From: Symbiodinium natans
Lineage: Eukaryota > Sar > Dinophyceae > Suessiales > Symbiodiniaceae
Length of the DNA stretch: 64,000 nucleotides
Reading direction: 5' to 3'
Assembly (NCBI GenBank): GCA_905221605.1
Contig: CAJNDS010002124.1
Location: 844,921-908,920, forward strand
Within the stretch, counting starts at the first letter, position 1, and the number at the start of each line of letters is the position of its first letter. Below, in pieces: positions 56,695-64,000 of this stretch. Position numbers and translations under genes: made by a program. Under the pieces are notes generated by a model that made no database searches, was not told where the DNA came from, and saw only the letters and a program-made list of their open reading frames with translations.

Positions 56695-59600
56695 ATGGAA
56701 GACGTGGAGGAGTCACCATCTGCCCCCCCCGCAAAGAGGGCCAGAGTGAAGACCCCGCCTGAGGCTGTCCCAGTGCCAGTGCCGCCGCTTGGCCCGCACA
56801 AGCCTGGGTCATCAGTTTTGTCAGGGGAGGGCTCCTGGCAGCCACCCCCTTCTGACACGGACTCCATCCTTCCCATCTTGCGCAAGATGATCCCGCAGAC
56901 CCGCGCAGCTGCGCTGGAATGGATGAAAGATCACATGCCCACTGAGGCAGGGTCAGCCACCCGCATCGAGGACATACCGCCGCTCAAGGTGGCAGCACCG
57001 TCTGGCCACGTAACGTCTGGTATCAAGGAGATCATGAATGCAAGGAACATGGAGCTGGCGCTGAAAACGCAAAAGGTTTATGAGGCAGGGTCAAGCATTT
57101 GGATCTTGTCTGCCCAGCCCACGGATGAGTTTGATGAGAGCTGGAAAACCTATGTCGATGTGGGCAACAGCGTGCCTTTGTTGATGTTATGAAGAAGTTA
57201 ATAAGCACACCTGAGCTGCTTTGAACTTGGCATGTTGTCAGTTTGTCTTCATTGCTGAAGCCTGAAACCAGCCAAGGTCTTCAGGCCCAACAAGCACACG
57301 GGTCACATCTTGCTTGAACTGGCTTTCGCAGCAAATGTGGGCGACGTGATCCCAAAGGACCTGCCGCATCATGTCAACTTAGTTTCAGGGCAGAAGGCGT
57401 TCTTTGCCTTTTATGTTGCGCTGGCCAATGCGCTCCGGATCAACGACAACGACAGGGTGAAGGAGTTGATGATCTTCTCTCTCAGCACCACAGTGAGGTT
57501 GTTTTTGGGCATGGACTCCTCAACAATGCTCCTGGAGATCAACGGGGTCAATAACCACATGAAATCCCTGGGCAACCTCTGTGAGGACTCGTGGCTGACA
57601 TGGTCACTGAGGGCGCAGGACTTCGCAGTGCTACACAATGTGAGGTTGTCAGGGTCGGATAAATGTGCTTCGAGCTTGAACAAGTTGGGCCTGAACTACC
57701 TGGGTCAGCCCCTGAACAAGAACCATGCGCACACACTTGGGCTTCAGAGCCAGATGCTGTGCGACGAAGCCATTGAGGTTCTCAGGGCCATGGACAGACT
57801 GTACAACAGCCGCCCATTGACAAAGGATTACACAAAGCTTCTGAGGTTGCTCAAAGCTGTCCAGGGTCAGGCCACAGTGGCTGGAAAGACTACTTTCGTC
57901 GCAACTGATGCAGTGACGTATGTCATCAGCTTCATCTTTGTGGAGCTCTTGAGAGGATCAATTGATGCAAACTTTTTGACGGTCGCAGCGCTGGACCCAC
58001 TTTCCAAGCCTGGGTTTGTGTCCTTGCTGCTGACAAGGCAGCGGGTGCTTCAGTATTTGAACAGTTTGGTGTCGGTCATGGAGGATTCAAAGGCCAAGAC
58101 GGAGATGCAGACGGTCATGACTGACATTTTCTTGGAGCCGGAGAGGTGGAACAACACTTTTCCCAGCGAGCATGCAACAGAGACGCATGAGGAAACGGAG
58201 GCAGGGCCAATAGGAACAGCGTCAGGAGGGTCGACGGAGCAGAGCAACACACAGGGCTCCGCCTTGGATGGTTTTCTTGCAAAGCTGCAGCATGCCAGCA
58301 GCAAGAAGTTGGCCCAGCTGGCGCACGGGGTCAATTCAGGTGACTATGACAAGGGCTTGGTGCTTGTCGCCTCGGATTCAAAGCTTGAGGAAGTCCTGAA
58401 TGACGGTGAAAGGGTCAAAAAGGAGCCCCAGCTGCAGAGCCTGAACACACATCTGCGAGCCTTCGAAGCGTTGTTGGAGACAGCTCGCGCTGTTTCGTGC
58501 TCAGGCCAAATTTCAATCACAGGTTTTGTCGTTCATCAAGTTGTATTTATACAGAACAGTGTTCATCCTGCGTTGGCCTTTAACATTCCAAGTGAGGTCA
58601 ACGTGCACCGAAGCCAGGGTCCCAACCATGAGCCTCAGGGCGTTGGCGCGGTCAATTAGTGACCCTGATCTGCCACAGCTGCAGGCTGAGGAGCGCAAGG
58701 ATGTCTGGCGGCGGGCGCAGGCCACCAGAAAGAAGTACGCCAATGTTGTGGTTGCCAATTCTCTGGAGGAGATCACGGCTGCAGTTGTGAGGTTCAAAGA
58801 GATGACCAAACCCAGGGTCAAACTGAATGAGGCTCATGAGATTGTTGTGCTGAGCTTGGACTGTGTGGAGGAGGCAGTGATGAAACCTTGGCAGAGAACA
58901 TCGCAGCTGGCTGGGCTGAGCGAGAAGACCATGCAACTGGGTTAGCGTTCAGAGCAGACCTTTGTGAAACCCGCTTCTTTTAGTCATGTTTTTGAATATG
59001 CATTTACACTTACACAGGAAGGGTCTCAACGGGTGCCTCCAGTACCTGGGACAGCTTGCAAAAAGCTTTGAGATTGGGGTCATTTTTGATGGCTGCAGCA
59101 AAGACAAGCGCCGCTCACTGGACAGCCTGACTGCCATCAGTGCCAAGGACATGAGTGAGGGGATCCTTGTCTTCGCGCCCAAGGAGAAGAACAAGACGAA
59201 GGACCAAGGTTCAGAGGTGAGAACCAGAACAGTTGCTTTCCAGGATCAGCACCACGAGACCTTCCACATGCGCTTCGGGTGTGGCAACCGCTCCAAAATC
59301 TCCAAGGGTCAGGAGGGTGACTTCCAGACCTGCTACACAGACGTGTCCAAGGTGACATGTCTTCCGAGGGTGTCGCAGGCGTCCAAGAAGGATGCGCTTG
59401 GCCTGGGTCAGGATGCCACCATGGCGCCAGCGTCATTCTCTGAAGACCAGGCTGTGCCGTGGTTCTGGGGAGAAACCAAGGGTCAGGGATTTTGGGAGAA
59501 GTTCCTGAAGAGCTACAAGGCGTCGGTGGTGATTGACCTCAGGGTCACGACTCAACTGGGCCTAGCGGCCATGTCAATGGGTCTCCCATACTTAGGAAGC

Positions 59601-59997
59601 TTGAAGGCAATTTAACTTATTGAAATGTTCTTCAAATTGCAGTTGTTGCGCTTGTACAGTTTGTGGCAAGCCTTGCTGATGTTTTCCTGAGGACTGGCGT
59701 CTGGGTCAAAGCAGGCAACCTGGATGTCGAACATTTTGGACCTAGGGTCATTGGAGCACATTGTCAAGAACCAGCATGCCATGTTCACCCAAGAACTTGC
59801 CACGGCAATCAAAGACCTGTATGCAGACGAGCTTGAGACACTAGCCTGGACAGCCGTCATCAATTTTATTTATGTTAATGATAATAGACCTAGACTGTTC
59901 TCAGGTTGAAAAGGGTGCTGTCCTGCAACTGGAAGCAAGGACGTCAGTCAATCAAGACCTGCCACCTGTTGACTCGGACGATGAGGCAGCCGACTAG
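56695..59997 (+). CDS. Long unrecognised multi-exon protein with acidic tail
   Basis: Starts MEDVEESPSAPPAKRARVKT, a disordered head with a KRARVK nuclear-localisation-like cluster and Pro-rich stretch. A GC-AG intron (57,170-57,271) joins into a long helical exon (KHTGHILLELAFAANVGDVI, KAFFAFYVALANALRINDND, MKSLGNLCEDSWLTWSLRAQ) to about 58,420-58,500. Then SDPDLPQLQAEERKDVWRRA to 58,905, a GC-AG intron (58,906-59,017), and NGCLQYLGQLAKSFEIGVIF onward to 59,606. After another intron (59,607-59,714) comes TWMSNILDLGSLEHIVKNQH then FTQELATAIKDLYADELETL, and after 59,853-59,904 an acidic end VDSDDEAAD*. The part from VVIDLRVTTQLGLAAMSMGL to DLYADELETL reminds me of a C-terminal module of many dinoflagellate hypothetical proteins; that is memory, unverified. 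One junction near 58,430-58,600 is unresolved. Confidence 0.6.
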
Positions 59998-60627
59998 TGA
60001 GGGTCAGCTTCCAGGACAGGAGCGTGCAGCGACAGGTTATCAGTGTTGTGAAGAGCTGATTTTGAACCGTGAATTTAAGCCAATCGTCGGTCTGGGGTGC
60101 ACCTTTGTGCCGGGTCACCTGTTTGAAAACCAGAGTCATGTCCACGCAGGTTCTTCCTCACTGACAGCCGTTTTGATTAGGCAGTAGCTGCGCCAGGGTC
60201 AGAACCATCTGACACACGTCTCAGTCTCACTGATTGTTTGCCACAACCAACAGGAGCAGCGTCAACATGTCTCTGCATTCTGCAGCCTTGGAGCTGAGTA
60301 TGCCCAGCCGGCCCAACCAGTTGGTGAGTTTTTCCTGCCAGGTACGAAGTCCAGGTCCAGAACATCAAGTACGTCTTCAACCCCGCTCGAGGCTTCCACA
60401 GTCTTAGGTTCAGAAGTACGTGAACAGGTTTCAGTGCGCTTCTGAACTGTGGTTCTTCTCTAAGTCTCAATAAGAAAGGTTTGCCATGAGTCGTGTTTTG
60501 CATGTGCAACAATGGGGCAGGGCCATGGGCTTTGGATGCCTGCGCAAAATCTCGGCCTGCAGTAAACCAAGGGTGTTGAAATGCGGGCGCTGGGTGTTAA
60601 AGCACACGCTGTGCTTCGTCTGCTGCC
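59998..60627 (+). other. Intergenic region
   Basis: Follows the acidic-tailed gene. Frames are short and unconvincing. GGGTCA words occur at about 60,001, 60,113 and 60,196. No RNA gene recognised. The next proposed ATG is preceded by CTGCTGCC. Confidence 0.4.
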
Positions 60628-61385
60628 ATGGCAAACTCACAGAAGTTTCTTCAGACGCTTGGTCTTCGCGATGCTCAGGGTCCGGGCAGCGCGTCGCAGA
60701 GGGCAAAGCTCTCTCACATCGTCAACCTCGTGGATGTTGACCAAGGTCAGGGTGGCAACAGTGTGTCAGAAGCAGAGACCAAAAAGCACCCTGACTACCA
60801 TCAGTGAATCATTGAATAATGTAACTCTGAGTCATGCGCCTGCTGCAGTCGCAGTGCTCTCAGCTACTAAGGAGAAAGCTGGCTACCCGTGACAGTCCCA
60901 GAGCCAAAGACAACCGCGCCTCGCCAACCACAGGGTCAGGCAAGTTTCAGCGCGCAGAACAAGCTCCTGCTGCAGCAGCTCTTTCTGGATCGGTGGTTCC
61001 TGTGCAGAGGGTCATGCCCGACCACGGCGAGCGAATTTTGATTTTGCAGCCTTTTTGGCTGCGTAAGATCTTACAGGGTGAAAAGGTCATGGAGATCCGT
61101 GGCTTTCGCTTGACATGCAGGACGAGGCATCGACCCTTCTTCCTCGGCTGCCAAGGGAAAATTTATGGACGGGCGCAGCTTGGCTTCCCTCAGTTCTTTG
61201 AGTCAATCGACACCTTCAAGGCCAGGGCCAATGAACACCTTGTACAAACAGGGCACCTCCCATACAAAAAGACGTATGGGTACGCCTTGCAAGATGTCGT
61301 TTCACTTCCCATCCCGATCCCTTACCTTCAGAAGAGGGGGAGTATCGGTATAGTGCGGTACGCCCCAGCCTCTGTCAGTCCATGA
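60628..61385 (+). CDS. ASCH/PUA-like domain protein, two exons
   Basis: Starts MANSQKFLQTLGLRDAQGPG (exon 1, 60,628-60,771). A GC-AG intron (60,772-60,848) is needed, otherwise the frame ends at 60,807. Exon 2 begins SQCSQLLRRKLATRDSPRAK, is basic and disordered, then folds as ERILILQPFWLRKILQGEKV, MEIRG, then FFLGCQGKIYGRAQLGFPQF and ends GSIGIVRYAP. The pattern hydrophobic-Gln-Pro-x-Trp, then Ile-Leu-x-Gly-Glu-Lys-x-x-Glu-x-Arg, is the signature of ASCH domains in the PUA-like superfamily, which bind RNA or modified nucleobases. Length about 226 residues. The family call rests on the motif alone. Located 4.3 kb downstream of the DNA methyltransferase on the same strand. Confidence 0.65.
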
Positions 61386-61519
61386 TTTCATTCCTGGGAC
61401 ATGAGACCTTGAAATAGAGCAGCCGTCTCGACCCTTGGCTCCTTAAGTTCAAACAACAAGAGCTCCGTTCTAGGTCTAGAGTTAAAAAGTCACAAGTGGC
61501 GGTGCTCCGTTTCACGCGC

Positions 61520-63397
61520 GTGTCAAAGGCACGTCTGGGGTCAATGCGTGCAGTGTGGGGCACTCGACGCATGTCGTTGAAACATCGCTGCGCAAGCTGC
61601 TCACCGACTACAGTGACTGTGGTAGTTGTGTATTCCCATCGCTGCTGCCAGGTTCGAAACGCGGAGGAATCGAGCAGGCACAGGTCTCAGATGTTGAGCG
61701 CAGTGTTTGGTGTCTACTTTGTCAGTATCATTTTCCGTGTCTTGTTCCAACCGACTTTTAAGCAATATCTATCCTTCCAGCAGGCAGGTTGTTCAATCAT
61801 TGAGTCCGTTTCTGTGAGGCTGTGAGGCCATCCGGACGAGGGTCACCGAGACAACTGCGAAGAGGCCTGCCAAACTTCAGAGCAGTGACAGCTTGAGGGT
61901 GTCTGCGTGGTGCAAGTTGAACTTTGGCGTTCGACAGGTTCAGGTCCGCGTGCTCCAAGTGATCCGAGGACTCCCGATCCATGTCGGATCGGGGGTAGTC
62001 GGATCACTTGGAGCCTCGCTGCGCTGAACCTCCTTCCCTCTCACAGTTGGCCAAGGCGCATCGTCTTTCATATTTCAGATTATAGTCTTTTCTGGGATGG
62101 CGTGTTCTCCGTACAAGGTCAAAACCCGGGGCAGAGCCCGGGCCAGTCAGCCGAGGGCCGTTCCAGGAAGCATTATGCCCAGGCACAGCTCGGAGATGTT
62201 GAGTGCAGTGATTGAAGCATTACAATTTAGTGATAATAGTAGGGTCATATTTTCTATCTTACTTCAGATTCAACAGACGTTGAGACAGGATACCTACCTT
62301 CCAGCACGCAGTGTTTTCAATCATCGAGTTCGGTTTCTGGCGAGGCCATCCAGACGAGGGTCACGGACACAACTTCAAAGAGGCCTGCCAAACTTCAGAG
62401 CAGTGACGGCTTGAGGGTGTCTGCGTGGTGCAATTTAAGCTTTCAAATTGGCATTTGACAGGTTCAGGTCCTCGTGCTCCAAGTGATCCGAGGACTCCCG
62501 ATCCATGTCGGATCGGGGGTAGTCGGATCACTTGGAGCCTCGCTGCGCTGAACCTCCTTCCCCTCGCAGTTGGCCAAGGCACATCGTTTTTGAGTCTAGT
62601 CTGGGATAAGTGTGATCCCCGTGCAAGGTCAAAATCCGGGGCAAAACCGGGGCCAGCCCAGGAACCGGCCAGTGCCTGAGTGACCCTGTGACTTCCGATC
62701 CATGTGGCTCCGACGTCATGGGGTCACTTGGGCAGTGGCCGGTTCCTTGGACCAGACGTATGCCCAGGCGCAGCTCGGAGATGTTGAGCGTACTGTGTGA
62801 ATCAAGCAAACTTTTTTTTTCTGACCAGTGTTCATTCTTGTTTCAATCAACAGACGTTGAAAAAATGCCTATCTTCAATCCTTCCAGCACGCAGGGTTTT
62901 CAATCATCGAGTTCCGTTATTGGCGAGGCCATCCAGACGAGGGTCACTGACACAACGGCAAAGAGGCCTGCCAAACTTCAGAGCAGTGACAGCTTGAGGA
63001 TGTCTGCGTGGTGCAAGTTGAACTTTGGCGTTCGACAGGTTCAGGTCCGCATGCTCCAAGTGATCCGAGGACTCCCGATCCATGTCGGATCGGGGGTAGT
63101 CGGATCACTTGGAGCCTCGCTGCGCTGAAACTCCTTCCCTCTCACAGTTGGCCAAGGCACATCGTCTTTCAGATTCTAAGTCTAGTCTAGTTGGAATAGT
63201 GTGATCCCCGTGCAAGGTCAAAATCCGGGGCAAAACCCGGGCCAGTCAGCCCAGGAACCAGCCAGTGCCTGAGCGAGCCAGTGACTTCAGGCTCTGATGT
63301 CACTGGGTCGCTCGGGCACTGGCCGCCGGTTCCTTGGAATTGTTCGTCCAGAAGGGTGACCAGGCGTAGCTCTGAGATGTGGAGTGCAGTGTTTGAT

Positions 63398-63444
<47 letters not shown>

Positions 63445-63660
63445 CAGTTTCAGTCCTGTTCCCAACAGCTAATCCCAAAAGCCCATCCTGCCAGCTGGCA
63501 GCTTCGATTGTTGAATTTGTTTGCGCGAGGCCATCCAGAAAGGGTCATCATTGTCGCAACTGGAGCAGGCTCGCCAAGGGTCAGTGTTTGCGATGGGCCA
63601 TTGTCAGAGTGAGGAGCGCCTTTCAACATGTGACAGGTTCAAGTCCTCAGAAATCAAGAT
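61520..63660 (+). CDS. Gene or remnant with tandemly duplicated exon
   Basis: A probable first exon near 61,535-61,645 reads NACSVGHSTHVVETSLRKLL. It is followed by three clear copies and one degenerate copy of an exon: copy 1 at about 61,829-61,938, copy 2 at 62,345-62,458, copy 3 at 62,850-63,040 and a partial copy from about 63,525. Copy 3 is the most complete: SSSVIGEAIQTRVTDTTAKR then PAKLQSSDSLRMSAWCKLNF. Copy 1 is closely similar. Copy 2 carries changes and loses frame near its end. The conserved TAKRPAKL is another KR cluster. Whether the copies are joined, alternative or dead is unknown. No family recognised. Confidence 0.4.
61952..62014. repeat. 63-base hairpin, copy 1
   Basis: Inverted repeat GCTCCAAGTGATCCGA...TCGGATCACTTGGAGC enclosing an inner CCCGATCC...GGATCGGGG stem. 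Identical hairpins lie at 62,476-62,538 and 63,053-63,115. All three directly follow an exon copy, in probable intron sequence. They are more conserved than their flanks. Confidence 0.95.
62476..62538. repeat. 63-base hairpin, copy 2
   Basis: Same sequence as the hairpin at 61,952 with no difference that I could see, although the exon copy beside it has diverged. Confidence 0.95.
62658..62750. repeat. Second hairpin type, copy 1
   Basis: Imperfect inverted repeat: CCAGGAACCGGCCAGTGCC with GAGTGACCC on the left against GGGTCACTTGGGCAGTGG and CCGGTTCCTTGG on the right. The left arm holds one of the rare reverse-strand TGACCC words and the right arm a GGGTCA. Confidence 0.85.
63053..63115. repeat. 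63-base hairpin, copy 3
   Basis: Third copy, again beside an exon copy, conserved with both stems. Confidence 0.95.
63251..63337. repeat. Second hairpin type, copy 2
   Basis: CCAGGAACCAGCCAGTGCCT with GAGCGAGCCAGTGAC on the left against GTCACTGGGTCGCTCGGGCA and CCGGTTCCTTGG on the right. Arm changes relative to copy 1 (GTGACCC/GGGTCAC versus GCGAGCC/GGGTCGC) mostly keep pairing. Confidence 0.85.
63398..63442 (+). repeat. GT microsatellite
   Basis: About 20 uninterrupted GT dinucleotides. Cys/Val or His/Thr frames through it are artefacts. Confidence 0.95.
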
Positions 63661-63817
63661 GATGTTGAGTTTTTGTGGGTATTTGAGAATTATCGTATCG
63701 TTATTATATCATCATACAGTTACAAGAAGAATCAGACCAGTCAGTCTAAGGCCTTAGGTACAAGGGCTTGGTGCTAATGTAAATGTCCTAATGAATCAAT
63801 TAAGTCACTAAAAAACC

Positions 63818-64000
63818 ATGTCTCTTCTGCGCACAAAGCGCTCATGGCTGCAAGCTCAGTTTGCTGAGGGTGATACTGCTGCTGACAGGAAGAGAAAGCC
63901 TAGTCAGCAAGGGTCACTGGCTTCAACTAAGCCTGCAAGAGGCAAGAAGCCTAAGCTGGCGAAAGTGGGGCAATCCAGGGCCAAGAGCAGGACAAACCCC
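63818..64000 (+). CDS. Start of a basic, Lys/Arg-rich protein, cut by window end
   Basis: ATG at 63,818 in AACCATGTC context opens MSLLRTKRSWLQAQFAEGDT, then ADRKRKPSQQGSLASTKPAR and a KKPKLAK-type basic stretch, without a stop to the end of the window (61 codons). It resembles the basic disordered heads of the upstream genes. GGGTCA is embedded in the codons for Gln-Gly-Ser at about 63,910. Function unknown. Confidence 0.55.
   Translation, partial: MSLLRTKRSWLQAQFAEGDTAADRKRKPSQQGSLASTKPARGKKPKLAKVGQSRAKSRTNP

Larger units (their letters stand above)
61829..63545. repeat. Tandem array of 520-600 bp exon-plus-intron units
   Basis: Anchored on GCCATCC(A/G)GACGAGGGTCAC at 61,828, 62,346 and 62,927, and a degenerate GCCATCCAGAAAGGGTCA at 63,530, spaced about 518, 581 and 603 bp. 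Each unit has the exon, a 63-base hairpin, a GCAAGGTCAAAA(T/C)CCGGGGC word, in two cases a second hairpin, and a CTCGGAGATGTTGAG(C/T)G lead-in to the next exon. Confidence 0.9.

Noticed and set aside
63634..63650. GGTTCAAGTCC resembles a tRNA T-arm box
   Set aside because: No matching acceptor stem, D-arm or anticodon arm around it. The same GGTTCAGGTCC word follows each duplicated exon, so it belongs to that repeat.

Overview
This looks like a nuclear genome fragment of a eukaryote, most likely a dinoflagellate; I cannot resolve the genus. The supporting signs are plant/dinoflagellate-type telomeric repeats (TTTAGGG/CCCTAAA), genes all on one strand in the gene-bearing part, and many short introns that keep frame only if most use GC-AG rather than GT-AG boundaries. 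A cytosine-5 DNA methyltransferase also fits, because such enzymes are known to have multiplied in dinoflagellate genomes. No rRNA, tRNA, CRISPR or bacterial-type operon was seen.

Layout. (1) About 1-37,820 is gene-poor and crowded with interstitial telomere-like blocks in both orientations. They are often locally homogenised into variant units (CCCCAAA, TTTAGGGG, TATAAACCC, TTTGTAGGG, TTTAGGGAG). Mixed in are long G or C homopolymers, two small MITE-like families, and two satellites: a 55-bp hairpin satellite at 21,306-24,009 and a roughly 130-bp satellite at 27,835-28,680. I see no convincing intact gene here. (2) About 37,820-39,980 is a transition: telomere-like repeats stop, a GACCGATCTGGTC motif clusters, and an AT-rich ATT/GTT tract follows. 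(3) About 39,990-64,000 is gene-bearing, with at least ten putative multi-exon genes all on the + strand, separated by repeats and two TIR elements.

Genes, in order: a small basic protein (39,990); a Pro/Ser-rich then Ala/Lys coiled-coil protein (40,390); a Trp/Gln/Gly-rich N-terminus followed by unknown domains (42,094); three unrecognised proteins (46,095, 48,449, 49,558); a DNA cytosine-5 methyltransferase (54,812); a long unrecognised protein with an acidic tail (56,695); an ASCH/PUA-like protein (60,628); a gene or gene remnant with a tandemly duplicated exon (about 61,520-63,660); and the start of another basic protein running off the window (63,818). Several carry short nuclear-localisation-like KR clusters. 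The methyltransferase and the ASCH-like protein could be a modification writer and reader, but that is inference.

The most unusual signal is a 6-7 base word, (A)GGGTCA. From about 37.8 kb to the end it recurs roughly every 50-200 bp, almost only on the + strand, in exons (all three frames) and introns alike. It is near random expectation in the telomere-like half and nearly absent from the inserted TIR element. I know of no described feature that explains it. All counts and splice sites here were read by eye and need computation and RNA data.
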